Of a stretch of 64,000 bases of DNA, positions 34,504 through 43,995 are shown one piece after another. The notes below the pieces were generated by a model. It was not told the DNA's origin. It made no database searches and worked only from the letters and a program-made list of their open reading frames with translations. The DNA comes from Granulicella sp. dw_53. Lineage in GTDB: Bacteria > Acidobacteriota > Terriglobia > Terriglobales > Acidobacteriaceae. How positions within the stretch are numbered: position 1 is the stretch's first letter; every line of letters starts with the position of its first letter. The DNA is taken from positions 124,001 through 188,000 of the forward strand of contig NZ_JAAVUR010000006.1 of NCBI RefSeq assembly GCF_018449545.1, given 5' to 3'. The translations under genes were made by a program, and so were the position numbers.

Positions 34504-35400
34504 TTATTGATTGCCTGGGTTGGTGCTTGTTTCGGTGGGTTCGGTTTTGTTGGACATCCAGGTGAGAGCCTGGGCCAGGTAGAGCTTGAGTTCTTTGCGG
34601 GGGACGATGGCGTCGAGGAAGCCGTGCTCCAGGAGGAACTCGGAGCGCTGGAAGCCCTCGGGGAGCTTTTGGCGGATGGTCTGCTCGATGACGCGGGGGC
34701 CGGCGAAGCCGATGAGAGCGCCGGGTTCGGCGATGTTGAGGTCTCCGAGCATGGCGAAGCTGGCGGTGACGCCGCCGGTGGTGGGATCGGTCATGACGGA
34801 GATGTAGGGGATGCCGGCGTCGTCCAGGCGGCCCAGGCCAGCGGAGATCTTGGCGAGCTGCATGAGAGAGACGATGCCTTCCATCATGCGGGCTCCGCCA
34901 GAGGCCGCGATGATGATGAGCGGGTGGCCGGTGGCGAGGGAACGGTCGACGGCGCGGGCGATGGTCTCGCCGACGACGGCTCCCATGCTGCCGCCGATGA
35001 AAGCGTACTCCATGACGGAGAGGACCACGGGGATGGGCGCGAAGGGCGCGGGGCCGATGTGGCCGATGGCGTTGACGATGGCGTCGTTGAGTCCGGTCTT
35101 GCGCTGGGCCTCGAGGAGACGCTTGGAGTAGGGCTTGAGGTCGGTGAACTTCAGGGGGTCGGTGGAGCGGAGCTCGAGGTCCACGAGCTGGTAGCCGGGC
35201 TCGAGGAGGTTCTCGATACGGGAGCGGGCGTCGATGCGGAAGTGGTAGCCGCACTTGGGGCAGACCTGCTGGTTGGCTTCGATGTCGGCCTTGAAGACGA
35301 TCTGTTTGCAGGATGGGCAGCGGACCCAAAGGCCCTCGGTGCGGACCGTCTTCTCGGGGTCGTTGACGATCTCGTTATCTTCGCGTTTGAACCAGGTCAT
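34504..35400 (-). CDS. accD: Acetyl-CoA carboxylase carboxyltransferase subunit beta
   Basis: Transfers the carboxyl group from biotin to acetyl-CoA, giving malonyl-CoA for fatty-acid synthesis, with AccA. 298 residues. N-terminal zinc ribbon VRCPSCKQIVFKADIEANQQVCPKCGYHFRI, then the crotonase fold with GARMMEGIVSLMQLAKISAGL and ISVMTDPTTGGVTASFAMLGDLNIAEPGALIGFAGPRVIEQTIRQKLPEGFQRSEFLLEHGFLDAIV. The ATG at 35400 has GGAAGG upstream. accA is not in the window, which is common in this phylum. It stands alone on the minus strand. Confidence 0.96.
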   Translation of the reverse strand: MTWFKREDNEIVNDPEKTVRTEGLWVRCPSCKQIVFKADIEANQQVCPKCGYHFRIDARSRIENLLEPGYQLVDLELRSTDPLKFTDLKPYSKRLLEAQRKTGLNDAIVNAIGHIGPAPFAPIPVVLSVMEYAFIGGSMGAVVGETIARAVDRSLATGHPLIIIAASGGARMMEGIVSLMQLAKISAGLGRLDDAGIPYISVMTDPTTGGVTASFAMLGDLNIAEPGALIGFAGPRVIEQTIRQKLPEGFQRSEFLLEHGFLDAIVPRKELKLYLAQALTWMSNKTEPTETSTNPGNQ

Positions 35401-35662
35401 GCTTTCGTTGCCCTTCCGGAGATGCCTTGACCATTGTAGCGGGGCGGGAGGGATTGAGGGTGTTTCGGAGCGGCGCCGAGGATTTTATTCCCGGCCTGCG
35501 GTGGAAGTTCGCGAGAAAGATGCGGGGCGAGAGAGGCCGCTATGGTGCTAAGGGCAAAGTTCTTCTGGCTCCGGAATAGATCGTTGCGTAGCTTGTTTTT
35601 CCACCCAAGCAATCGCTTCCGCGAGTGCTCATGCTGCAGATGCAGCAGAGGAGAAGTGCGTT

Positions 35663-36580
35663 ATGTCAACTGTTCGACCTGCCTCCAGGGCGTCCGCGCC
35701 CTTTGATATCGATCATCCTAAACTCGGGCCACTTCGGGAGCTGCCAGGAAGCTGGATCGGCACCGGATTCAACCTGATTGCGCGCCCCGATTTCCAAAAT
35801 CAAAAGCCGTTCTTTCTTGAGATCAACAGCACCATCGAGGATCTGCAGTTCACGATCATCGGTGGCGGTATTCCGAATCGTGGCTCCGAGCAGGGCGATA
35901 TCAATGTGCATGGACTTCACTATCTGCAGAAGGTAGCTGATGGCCTGACGCATGGTGCGCTGCACATCGAGACCGGCGTATGGATTCATGTGCCGGAGAC
36001 GACCGACCCGAAGGACCCTCCGACGGTGGTGCGTCAATCGACGATCCCGCACGGAAACTCGCTGCTGGCGCAGAGCACGTTTCTCAAGGAGGTCGATGGA
36101 GGTCCTGTGATCGATGCGGTCGATACCTTTCCCTTTACCGATGCGACGATTCCGGGCTTGAATACTCCGGCGCAGGACATCATCACCGATCCCGCGTATG
36201 TGGGGCCTTATCTTAACTCGGCTCTGCCGGAGACGGGTCTTCCGGCTGGCTTGAATGCGCAGGCGACGATCCGGAATCCGTCGCTGGCGCTGCTGGCGTC
36301 GATCAAGGATCAGAACATCACGCATACTACGGTGATCCAGATCTCCACGACCGCCGCTCAGGGATCGACGGGGATTCTGAATATTCCGTTCGTGGTTCGG
36401 AATGCCAATGCGCTGCAGATGGATGCCATCTTCTGGATTGAGACGGTACAGCCGACGGATGGAGCACCGTTCCTTCAGCTGCAGTATGTGCAACGGGTCA
36501 TTCTGGATTTCCCGCCGAAGCCGGGTGCGCCGATTATTCACTGGCCGCATATTTCTGTGGCGACGCTGGTGAAACAGTAA
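35663..36580 (+). CDS. Nitrobindin-like beta-barrel protein (possible heme- or lipid-binding)
   Basis: 305 residues. LGPLRELPGSWIGTGFNLIARP is reminiscent of the GxWxGxG entry of nitrobindin/FABP-like barrels. It continues as beta-rich segments (FFLEINSTIEDLQFTIIGGGIPNRG, GLHYLQKVADGLTHGALHIETGVWIHVP, TVVRQSTIPHGNSLLAQSTF). The C-terminal half (TTVIQISTTAAQGSTGILNIPFVVRNANALQMDAIFWIETVQP) looks like a second barrel lobe. No signal peptide. GGAG is nine bases before the ATG. The heme-binding His cannot be fixed by eye; ligand and role unknown. Followed by a clear intrinsic terminator. Confidence 0.65.
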   Translation: MSTVRPASRASAPFDIDHPKLGPLRELPGSWIGTGFNLIARPDFQNQKPFFLEINSTIEDLQFTIIGGGIPNRGSEQGDINVHGLHYLQKVADGLTHGALHIETGVWIHVPETTDPKDPPTVVRQSTIPHGNSLLAQSTFLKEVDGGPVIDAVDTFPFTDATIPGLNTPAQDIITDPAYVGPYLNSALPETGLPAGLNAQATIRNPSLALLASIKDQNITHTTVIQISTTAAQGSTGILNIPFVVRNANALQMDAIFWIETVQPTDGAPFLQLQYVQRVILDFPPKPGAPIIHWPHISVATLVKQ

Positions 36581-36603
36581 TCGCTCGTTTGTAGATCGCA
36601 CTG

Positions 36604-36637
36604 GAGACGGCCACCTTTCGGGTGGCTGTCTCTTTTT
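36604..36637 (+). terminator. Intrinsic terminator after the nitrobindin-like gene
   Basis: 12-bp stem GAGACGGCCACC pairing with GGTGGCTGTCTC (one G-U pair) around a TTTCG loop, followed directly by five T. 24 bases past the stop. Textbook Rho-independent layout. Confidence 0.88.
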
Positions 36638-36724
36638 GGCGCCGAGGCTGTTGCGAATCATAGAGTTACAGTGACGGCGCGGGTCGACGCGCCGCTTGCG
36701 CGAAGCAGGCATCCTATCTGAAGC

Positions 36725-38155
36725 ATGTCTACGCGCCAAAATGCAGGAAGCAGTTCGTCGATGCCCGGGGATCCTTATGTAAGGAAGATTGCGTTGCTGT
36801 GCGATATGCACCAGGTGCCGTTTGGATCTCCGGCGAACCTCGCGGGATTCATGCGGGCGCTGGAGGAGAACAAGCACCTCGCGATGGACTTCTGGGCGAT
36901 GGTGGCCAGGATGAGCGAGGAGGGTGGCGTGCCGGGTATGGCCTCCGGAGATGCGCGCATTCTCGAGGCGATTGTGCAAGGCGTGACCGGAGCGAGTGTC
37001 GCGGAGGCGAAGAGGGCTGGAGGAGAAGCGAATCGGCTGGTTACTGAGCTTGCCAGCATGCTTGCGGGGGAGGATGTTCATCGTCCGGTGGGTGTCGCTG
37101 AGGACCCAGCGAGTGATGAGGTGGATGCGTCTGTGAAGACGGAGCCGGTCGAGGATGTGGAGGCGTCTTCGTTGCCAGTGGCTCCTGCGGCTCTGCCGGT
37201 GGAAGCTCTGCCGATTCGTGACGAGCTTCCTTTGGTGCCTCTGCAGGCGCCGGAGCCGACGCCGCTTTTCGTACGGGGTGGGCAGCAGGAGAATCGGAGG
37301 ATCGTACTGGTACCGGAGTCGGAGACCGTGCCGTCGCGTTCCGATGCAAAGGTTTCGTTCGATCCAGAGGATGACGAGTCCATCGTTGTTCCGTTGTCGG
37401 GCTATGCGGAGAGGAATCCTGAGCGGAAGAGGAATCGCTTCGTTCTGTTGGCGGTGCTGGTCGTCGTCGTTGGGGCTGGAGCTTTCTTTGCTGTAAGGTA
37501 TGGGCCGGATCTGTGGCAGAGGTATGGTGAGCCCCTGCGGGAGAGATATGCTTCTGGGAATCGAGAAGGGAGTGAGAGCCCTGTTCGTTCTTCTCCTCCC
37601 GCTGCTTCTACTCCTTCTCCTGCCGTACCTATTCCGGCTCCGCTGAATGGTCAGGTGGGGGTAACAGCGACTGCGCCTACCCCACGAGGTTCTACGTCAG
37701 AGCCTCAGGCTCCGAGGGAGCAGAGAGCGCGACCGTCGAGCCTGTCGCCCGCTCCGATCGTAAGGCAGCAGGCGCTGAGTGTACCGGCGACGCCGGTAAG
37801 GCCGAGGCGGCGTGTGACAGAGGAGGACGACGAGGCTGTAGATCCGCGCGAGACGGAGGAATTTCTTCCCGTCGCTGTGAATCCGGCGACGATGGAGGCG
37901 AATCTCGTTTCGTCGCGGGTGCCTGCGTATCCGGAGGCTGCGAAGGCGCGTGGTGTGGAGGGGCAGGTGGTGATGCAGGCTATCATCTCGAAGAGTGGTG
38001 TGGTGGGGCATCTACGCGTGATCTCGGGGGATCCGGCGTTGCGGAGCGCGGCGACTGAGGCTGTCTCGACGTGGCGGTACCGGCCCTACCTGATGAATGG
38101 ACAGCCGGTGGATGTGTCGACTTTAGTGTCTGTCGACTTCAGGTTGAACCGGTGA
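36725..38155 (+). CDS. TonB-type energy transducer with a large cytoplasmic N-terminus
   Basis: 476 residues. Unlike classical TonB, about 235 residues precede the single membrane helix (NRFVLLAVLVVVVGAGAFFAVRYG, ~237-260). The N-terminus starts with a helical part (DPYVRKIALLCDMHQVPFGSPANLAGFMRALEENKHLAMDF) and is then acidic and Pro-rich. After the helix comes a Pro/Ser-rich linker (~270-370) and a TonB C-terminal domain (SRVPAYPEAAKARGVEGQVVMQAIISKSGVVGHLRVISGDPALRSAATEAVSTWRYRPYLMNGQPV). It probably energises a TonB-dependent receptor. There is no exbB/exbD nearby. No clear ribosome-binding site before the ATG. Confidence 0.85.
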   Translation: MSTRQNAGSSSSMPGDPYVRKIALLCDMHQVPFGSPANLAGFMRALEENKHLAMDFWAMVARMSEEGGVPGMASGDARILEAIVQGVTGASVAEAKRAGGEANRLVTELASMLAGEDVHRPVGVAEDPASDEVDASVKTEPVEDVEASSLPVAPAALPVEALPIRDELPLVPLQAPEPTPLFVRGGQQENRRIVLVPESETVPSRSDAKVSFDPEDDESIVVPLSGYAERNPERKRNRFVLLAVLVVVVGAGAFFAVRYGPDLWQRYGEPLRERYASGNREGSESPVRSSPPAASTPSPAVPIPAPLNGQVGVTATAPTPRGSTSEPQAPREQRARPSSLSPAPIVRQQALSVPATPVRPRRRVTEEDDEAVDPRETEEFLPVAVNPATMEANLVSSRVPAYPEAAKARGVEGQVVMQAIISKSGVVGHLRVISGDPALRSAATEAVSTWRYRPYLMNGQPVDVSTLVSVDFRLNR

Positions 38156-38259
38156 TTCATCGGGAATAAATTTTGGATTCGATGCGGTCGACGGTTCGAT
38201 TGATAGAGCTACATCCCGATGTTAGAGAGCTTCGCTAGGGTTGAATTTCCGCTCGTAAA

Positions 38260-39627
38260 ATGTCGGGTATGGACTCGATTCAATTTACCCTTCCGCAGAG
38301 CCGCATCCCCGAAGCCTGGTACAACATTCTTCCCGATCTTCCGAAGCCGTTGTCTCCGACGCTGCACCCTGGAACACTGAAGCCGATTGGGCCGGAGGAT
38401 CTGGCTCCGCTGTTTCCGATGAGCCTCATCCTGCAAGAGGTGAGCGCTGAACGGGAGATCGAGATTCCGGGCGAGGTGCGCCAGGTGTATGCGCGGTGGC
38501 GTCCTTCGCCGCTGTTTCGTGCGCGCCGTCTGGAGAGGGCGTTGGATACTCCGGCGCGGATCTATTACAAGTACGAGGGCGTGAGTCCTGCGGGATCGCA
38601 TAAGCCGAATACCGCCGTTGCACAGGCTTACTACAACAAGAAGGAAGGCACGAAGCGACTTGTAACCGAGACAGGAGCAGGTCAGTGGGGCTCTTCGCTG
38701 GCGATGGCGTGCGCCTTCTTTGGGCTGGAGTGCAAGGTCTACATGGTGCGGGTAAGCTACGACCAGAAGCCGTACCGCCGCGGGCTGATGGAGACCTTTG
38801 GAGCTTCCGTCACGGCCAGCCCGAGCGATGAGACGGAGTCCGGCAGGGCGATCCTTGCGCAGAGCCCGCAGTCGAGTGGCTCGCTGGGGATTGCGATCTC
38901 AGAGGCTGTCGAAGTAGCCGCAAAGGATCCCGATACCAAGTACGCGCTGGGCAGCGTGCTGAATCATGTGCTGCTGCACCAGACGGTGATCGGGCTGGAG
39001 GCGATCGAGCAGATGGCCATGGCCGACGATGAGCCCGATGTGATCGTAGGCTGCACGGGAGGCGGCTCGAACTTTGCCGGGCTGGTGATGCCGTATCTTG
39101 GCCGCAAGATCAAAGGGCAGAGCCAGGCGCGGGTGATCGCGGTGGAGCCGGCTGCTTGTCCCAGTCTTACCAAGGGCAGGTTTACGTATGACTTTGGAGA
39201 CACCGGCCACCTGACGCCGCTGGTGAAGATGCATACGCTGGGAAGCACGTTCATTCCGCCAGGAATTCATGCGGGTGGGCTGCGCTATCACGGCATGGCT
39301 CCGCTGGTCTCGCATGTGATGGACCTGGGATTGATTGAGGCGGAGTCCGTGCAGCAGTTGGATGCCTTCGCCGCAGGGATTCAGTTTGCGCGTGCTGAGG
39401 GGATCGTTCCTGCGCCGGAGGCCAATCATGCCGTCGCAGGAGCCATTCGTGAGGCCTTGCTGGCGAAGGAGGAGGGCAAAGCGCGGACGATTCTGTTTAA
39501 CCTCTCCGGGCATGGGAACTTCGACATGCAGGCATACATCGACTATGAGGCCGGGAAGTTGAAGAACTACGACTATCCAGAGGACGAGATTGCGATGGCG
39601 TTGGCGGGCTTACCCTCTGTGGGGTAA
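38260..39627 (+). CDS. trpB: TrpB2-type tryptophan synthase beta chain-like PLP enzyme
   Basis: 455 residues, fold type II PLP enzyme. PLP-Lys motif [18 protein letters not shown] and the phosphate-binding [12 protein letters not shown]. Residues [49 protein letters not shown] are typical of the TrpB2 subgroup, which condenses indole with serine without a TrpA partner. trpA and the rest of the trp operon are not here, which fits TrpB2 as a stand-alone indole-salvage enzyme. The ATG at 38260 has no strong ribosome-binding site; another ATG follows three codons later. Confidence 0.92.
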   Translation: MSGMDSIQFTLPQSRIPEAWYNILPDLPKPLSPTLHPGTLKPIGPEDLAPLFPMSLILQEVSAEREIEIPGEVRQVYARWRPSPLFRARRLERALDTPARIYYKYEGVSPAGSHKPNTAVAQAYYNKKEGTKRLVTETGAGQWGSSLAMACAFFGLECKVYMVRVSYDQKPYRRGLMETFGASVTASPSDETESGRAILAQSPQSSGSLGIAISEAVEVAAKDPDTKYALGSVLNHVLLHQTVIGLEAIEQMAMADDEPDVIVGCTGGGSNFAGLVMPYLGRKIKGQSQARVIAVEPAACPSLTKGRFTYDFGDTGHLTPLVKMHTLGSTFIPPGIHAGGLRYHGMAPLVSHVMDLGLIEAESVQQLDAFAAGIQFARAEGIVPAPEANHAVAGAIREALLAKEEGKARTILFNLSGHGNFDMQAYIDYEAGKLKNYDYPEDEIAMALAGLPSVG

Positions 39628-39651
39628 GCTCCGCTGCCGATGAAGACTCTT

Positions 39652-41388
39652 CTAAGCCAACGTGAGTTGGAGGCTGGTTACGCTGGCTGGAGGGAAGGTG
39701 TGAGTGAGGCGGCCGCCGGTGGGTGAGGCGAGCCGGGCGGTTGCGGGCTTTACCGCGTTGGGATGGGCGAAGTCGTTGTGGTCGTGGATGTCGGGGCTGG
39801 CGAGGACGGTGCCGGTCGCGGATGCGATGCTGGCTCCACGGATGGCTACCTCGGTGGTGAGCGGGCGATCGAGATGGGGGTTGACCACGGTGAGGGTGAG
39901 GAGCTTAGGGTTGGTGGGGGAGATGGAGGCGCTGCCGCTGAGTCCGGCGAGAGTCTTCACTGCTTCGAGCGAGCCGGTATAGCTGTTGCCGCCGACGGGG
40001 ATGGGGGCGTTGGCGAGAGGGTTGGAGATCGCGGGCGCGGTGAACTCGGCGCGGACGGCCTGGGCTCCGCGGTGCGGCAGATACATCTGGAAGACGTGGA
40101 AGGTGGGGGTGAGGGTGAACTTGTCCTCCTGCGCGAGCATGAGGGAGTGGATGCAGTTGATGGTCTGGGCGACGTTGGCGACGGCGACCTTGTCGGCGTG
40201 GCGCTGGAAGATGTCCAGGGTGATGCCGGTGAGGAGGGCGTCGCGCATGGTGGACTGTTGGGAGAGGTTGTACTGCGGGGCCAGCTCGGTGCCCTTGCCG
40301 TACCATGCGCCCCACTCGTCGACGACGAGCTTTACGGTCTGGTGGTCCAGAGTTTTGGAGGCGGTGCCCATGGCCTTCCAATGATCAGTGACGACCTTCT
40401 CCATGATGGAGCCACGGGTGAGCAGGTCGTAGTGATCGTCGGAGTTGAACTTGAGGGCGTCTCCGGCGGCGAACTTACTGGGGCTGCCGGAGGTGTAGTA
40501 GTGGATGGAGAGTCCCCAGAGGTGGCGGCGCTCGGGGTTCGCGTGCAGTGCCTGGAAGAGGCGTGTGGTCCAGTCGATGTCGTCTCCGTTGGGGCCTACG
40601 GCTACGAGACGGAGGGAGGTCTTGTCGTAGCTCGGAGTCCATGCGGTGAAGCGGCGGAACTCGGCGGCGTACTCCTCGGGGGTGAGGTTGCCGCCGCAGC
40701 CCCAGGACTCGTTGCCTACGCCCCAGAGATCGACGTTGAAGGGCTGGGCGTCGCCGTTGGCGGCTCGCTGTGCGGCGAAGGCGTTGGGCGCGGCAGGTGC
40801 GGCTGAGTTGGAGGGGACTGCGCCGGCGGGGGCGTTGCAGTACTCGACCTCCTGGTAGAAGTCGCGGGCGGGAAGGGTGCGGAGGTTGGCGGCGAGGTAG
40901 GGCTTGCTGCCGATGGCGCGGCAGGTGTGCATGAACTCGTGGAGACCGTACTGGTTGTTGTCCTGTTGGTTCCAGAAGGCGGAGCGGGCGGGACGCTTGT
41001 CGCGAGGGCCGATGCCGTCGCGCCAGTCGTAGGAGTCGGCGAAGCAACCGCCGGGCCAGCGGAGCAGCGGAGCCTGGATGGCGCGCATGGCTTCGATGAA
41101 GGCAGTGCGAATGCCGTTCTGATTTGGGATCTTGGATCTCTCGCCAACCCAGACTCCGTCGTAGATGACTCCGCCGAGATGCTCGATGAAGTGGCCGTAG
41201 ATCTCAGGCGAGATGGTAGCGATGGGTTCTGCGGGAAGGATCTCGATGTGGGCGTCGGCGTGAGTGGCCTGGGCGAGGATGGGGTTGGTGCGGAGGGCGA
41301 GCGCGGAGGCGGCGAGGGTCGATGTCTTGAGGAAGGAGCGGCGCGACGATGCAGGCGAATCAAAGTTCATGGGGGAATGGTTCCTCAT
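39652..41388 (-). CDS. GH51 alpha-L-arabinofuranosidase, Tat-exported
   Basis: 578 residues. A Tat signal (SSRRSFLKTSTLAASALAL) precedes a GH51 catalytic barrel. Signature blocks are IYGHFIEHLGGVIYDGVWVG and LLRWPGGCFADSYDWRDGIGPRDKRP. Acid/base Glu ~226 is in WGVGNESWGCGGN, nucleophile Glu ~357 in VVDEWGAWY. The C-terminal beta-sandwich is present (SLEAVKTLAGLSGSASISPTNPKLLTLTVVNPH). Releases arabinose from arabinan or arabinoxylan in the periplasm. A second ATG at 41370 is also possible. It is the only arabinan enzyme seen in the window. Confidence 0.94.
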   Translation of the reverse strand: MRNHSPMNFDSPASSRRSFLKTSTLAASALALRTNPILAQATHADAHIEILPAEPIATISPEIYGHFIEHLGGVIYDGVWVGERSKIPNQNGIRTAFIEAMRAIQAPLLRWPGGCFADSYDWRDGIGPRDKRPARSAFWNQQDNNQYGLHEFMHTCRAIGSKPYLAANLRTLPARDFYQEVEYCNAPAGAVPSNSAAPAAPNAFAAQRAANGDAQPFNVDLWGVGNESWGCGGNLTPEEYAAEFRRFTAWTPSYDKTSLRLVAVGPNGDDIDWTTRLFQALHANPERRHLWGLSIHYYTSGSPSKFAAGDALKFNSDDHYDLLTRGSIMEKVVTDHWKAMGTASKTLDHQTVKLVVDEWGAWYGKGTELAPQYNLSQQSTMRDALLTGITLDIFQRHADKVAVANVAQTINCIHSLMLAQEDKFTLTPTFHVFQMYLPHRGAQAVRAEFTAPAISNPLANAPIPVGGNSYTGSLEAVKTLAGLSGSASISPTNPKLLTLTVVNPHLDRPLTTEVAIRGASIASATGTVLASPDIHDHNDFAHPNAVKPATARLASPTGGRLTHTFPPASVTSLQLTLA

Positions 41389-41494
41389 TCAAGGTTTGAG
41401 GAGAACGATATAGAGGATGTGGGCGGTGCGCAAGTTTGAGAAGGTGAGGGTGAGATGGCTGTATCGTTGCGAGAGAGATGTGGTGGGAGGATGA

Positions 41495-41740
41495 ATGGCT
41501 TATATCTATATCGATAAGGTCTTTAATGAGTTGCGGGGGGAGTTGCTGTCGGCGATGCACTCGGCGGTGGAGCGCGAGGTGCGGAATGGACAAGTGGATG
41601 TGAACCGGCTGTTCCGGAGCTTCACGCGGGCGGCGGCGGGGAAGTGCGCGAGCCCGGTGCGGGTCTCGGATAAGTGCATCGGAGATGCAGGGTCGGTGAC
41701 GCGGGCGTTTAAGGCCAAGGAGCGGCGGAGTGAGGATTAA
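41495..41740 (+). CDS. Small conserved-looking protein of unknown function
   Basis: 81 residues: MAYIYIDKVFNELRGELLSAM then HSAVEREVRNGQVDVNRLFRSFTRAA, ending in a basic tail. No domain recognised, but the ATG has GGGAGG five bases upstream and the frame stays clean to a stop that overlaps the convergent gene by four bases. Helical, charged, with two Cys. It could be a small cytoplasmic protein; alternatively a chance frame. Confidence 0.5.
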   Translation: MAYIYIDKVFNELRGELLSAMHSAVEREVRNGQVDVNRLFRSFTRAAAGKCASPVRVSDKCIGDAGSVTRAFKAKERRSED

Positions 41741-43119
41741 GGAGCGGTGTCGAAGATCCCGACTGCGTCGTCCGGACCGCTGAGCTGCGTTCGGGGTTTC
41801 TTTTCCGGTGGGGTCCAGGAGACTTCGGCGACGGTGAGATGGATGGAATCGACGTCGCTGTCGGTGAGTGTGATGTCGGTGGTGGTGGTGCCGTATTTGT
41901 GGGTGATCTCCTGGTCCGGAATGTTGAGGCCCATGAAGTTGTTACCGGAGCCGGTGATCTTGGAGTCAGCGGCATCGTCTACCGTGATGGTATAGGCGCC
42001 GGGAGGAAGATATTCGTAGTGGAAGCTGCCGTCGTCACGGATGGCAGCTTTGAGGTGAAGCGCCGGGTTGCCCTTGCTGGTGAGAGAGACTTCGCCGGAG
42101 TTGAGAGTGTGGCCGTCGGTCTTTGCCGCGACGTAACCGATGATGTTGTGCAGCGATCGTGCAGGAATCGTGATGTCGATGCCGGCGTGTTCTTCGCCGG
42201 CGGCGAGTTTGAATGACTTCGCATCGCTGCGGCTGAAGGTGTTACCGCTGTAGACAGCGAGATCGATGCCGGAGCCTCCGTCGCCGATATTCGCTGCGCT
42301 GATGCCGATTGACGCGGTACGGAGGTTTGCGCGCAAGGTGTAATCGCCAGCGGGGAGACCGGCGATGCGATAGTGGCCGAGGTCGTCGGTCATGGGAAGT
42401 GGGATGCCTTTGCCTAAGGCGATCACCTGGGACAGGTTGGAGATGAGAACATCGGCGGGATCTTCCACGGACTTCGGGTGGATGACGGAGAGGATCCATC
42501 CGGCGGCGGGAGTGCCATCGTCGAAGACCACGCGACCACTCAAGGCGGCACCACGCTCGATGCGGAGATCGACACGCGCGGAGTCTGTTCCGCTGATGTT
42601 CACAGTGACGAGCCTGGCTGCGACGCGTGCGTGGACGGCGGGATCGGTGCTTTCGAGATCCTCAGCAGAAAACTCATCGAAGGGATCGACATAACCGTTG
42701 TAGACCGTGTGGAGATAGTAGGTGCCGGGCTTGATGCCGGCGAAGCTATAGTAGCCGTCGAGACCTACGGTAGAGGCACTCAGTAGATCGGTCGCCCGAT
42801 TCATGTTGCGTGCGGCTGCGGAACGAATGCGCTGTTGCTCTTCGCTGGGCGGCTTGACCGGTTTCGCTTGCGGACCGTCTCCGGCGGTTGACTTATCTAG
42901 ATCGTCGTTAAACCGCTTGAGGAAGTCTTCGCCACTGTGGTCGGGAGCTGTGGATTTGAGAAAGACCTTGGCGAAGCGGGCGGGGGTATTAGTGTCTGCG
43001 CAGATCACATGTCCGGTGATGGTGCTGCCGACGACGTATGGCGACTGTTGCGCGAAGGAGCGCACGGCCAGTTGAGAGAACATCGGCGGAAGGAGTAGAA
43101 GGTGTGCGTAGCGGTGCAT
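41737..43119 (-). CDS. Exported protein with carboxypeptidase-regulatory-like domains
   Basis: 460 residues. Signal peptide (LLLLPPMFSQLAVRSFAQ), then repeated Ig-like/CarboxypepD_reg folds: STITGHVICADTNTPARFAKVFLKS with GLDGYYSFAGIKPGTYYLHTVYNGYVDPF; ERGAALSGRVVFDDGTPAAGWILSV with DDLGHYRIAGLPAGDYTLRANLRTA; and IPARSLHNIIGYVAAKTDGHTLNSGEVSLTS with DDGSFHYEYLPPGAYTITV. Three such repeats are typical of Acidobacteriota cell-envelope proteins, probably involved in adhesion or sugar binding (inference). No enzymatic domain seen. Convergent with the small gene at 41495-41740. Confidence 0.82.
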   Translation of the reverse strand: MHRYAHLLLLPPMFSQLAVRSFAQQSPYVVGSTITGHVICADTNTPARFAKVFLKSTAPDHSGEDFLKRFNDDLDKSTAGDGPQAKPVKPPSEEQQRIRSAAARNMNRATDLLSASTVGLDGYYSFAGIKPGTYYLHTVYNGYVDPFDEFSAEDLESTDPAVHARVAARLVTVNISGTDSARVDLRIERGAALSGRVVFDDGTPAAGWILSVIHPKSVEDPADVLISNLSQVIALGKGIPLPMTDDLGHYRIAGLPAGDYTLRANLRTASIGISAANIGDGGSGIDLAVYSGNTFSRSDAKSFKLAAGEEHAGIDITIPARSLHNIIGYVAAKTDGHTLNSGEVSLTSKGNPALHLKAAIRDDGSFHYEYLPPGAYTITVDDAADSKITGSGNNFMGLNIPDQEITHKYGTTTTDITLTDSDVDSIHLTVAEVSWTPPEKKPRTQLSGPDDAVGIFDTAP

Positions 43120-43539
43120 ACGTCATCCTTGATTCAGTCTTTGGAATCTGAAGCTCGAAGTTGCAGCTGCGAAGTAGAGGGTGTTGGGGGTAGACACTTG
43201 TCTGCTGGGGAAGTTGTGCATATGGGAGCAATAGAAAGCTATGCATTCCCTCACATCGTTCTTAGTCTCTAAGACAACGGGGGCCGCACCTGGAAAACTT
43301 CTCCTGTATGGGTGGATACGCTTCGCGCATCTTCGTGATGGTGTCACAACTCTCACGAGAATGGATGGGCGTTGTCGTCAGTCGGAATGATACGGACCAT
43401 TTTGGGACAGTAGATGAGAACTTTGACGATGACACGCGTAAGCATCTTGTAGCCGATGGCTTCGCTGATATCGTGGAGGACACTAAGTTTAGTTGTTCAC
43501 GGCGTGGAGCTACTTGCAGATTCGTACATCCGGTAACAC
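43120..43539. other. 420-bp gap between the exported Ig-like gene and rlmH
   Basis: No gene can be supported. A 110-codon plus-strand frame at 43308-43637 (no ribosome-binding site, runs into rlmH antisense) and a minus frame at 43262-43483 have no recognisable content. The one structure is a perfect 10-bp inverted repeat GGACACTAAG (43478-43487) and CTTAGTGTCC (43539-43548), whose right arm overlaps the rlmH stop codon. Confidence 0.5.
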
Positions 43540-43995
43540 TTAGTGTCCCGAGTGATATGGATGCCCGGCGAGAATGGTGGCCGCGCGATAGACCTGCTCG
43601 GCGAGGACGACGCGGGCGAGTTGGTGTGGAAGGGTAAGGCGGCCGAGAGAGAAGAGCAGGTCGGCGCGCGCGTGAGCTTGCGAGGACCAGCCGTCGGCGG
43701 GACCGATGGCCAGTACGAGGCGTTGAATGCCGTCGTCACGGAGGCGGCCGAGGCGAGCGGCGAAGTCCTCGGAGGTGAACTGTTGGCCACGGCTATCGAG
43801 AAGGATGGCGAAGGCACGGACGCGCCCCGGTTGGAGGGTGAGCCAGTCAAGCAGAGCTGCTTCAGTGTCGAAGAGCTGCGAGGTGCAGGGGAAGTAGCGC
43901 GTGGTGCGTGTGATGTAGTCGGCGACGAGGCGATCGGTGGCCTCGGCTTTACTGCGTGCGCTGCGGGGCAAGATGGCAGAGAGAGTGATCTTCAT
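43540..43995 (-). CDS. rlmH: 23S rRNA (pseudouridine1915-N3)-methyltransferase RlmH
   Basis: SPOUT-class methyltransferase acting on helix 69 of 23S rRNA in the assembled 70S ribosome. 151 residues. The family core is visible: FAILLDSRGQQFTSEDFAARLG, LAIGPADGWSSQAHARADLLFSLGRLTLPHQLARVVLAEQVYRAATILAGHPYH (SAM-binding knot and the C-terminal HQLARV...EQVYRA...PYH signature). The family GG before ADG reads GP here. rlmH commonly neighbours rsfS and nadD; here those genes lie 4 kb downstream past a receptor gene. Confidence 0.94.
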   Translation of the reverse strand: MKITLSAILPRSARSKAEATDRLVADYITRTTRYFPCTSQLFDTEAALLDWLTLQPGRVRAFAILLDSRGQQFTSEDFAARLGRLRDDGIQRLVLAIGPADGWSSQAHARADLLFSLGRLTLPHQLARVVLAEQVYRAATILAGHPYHSGH

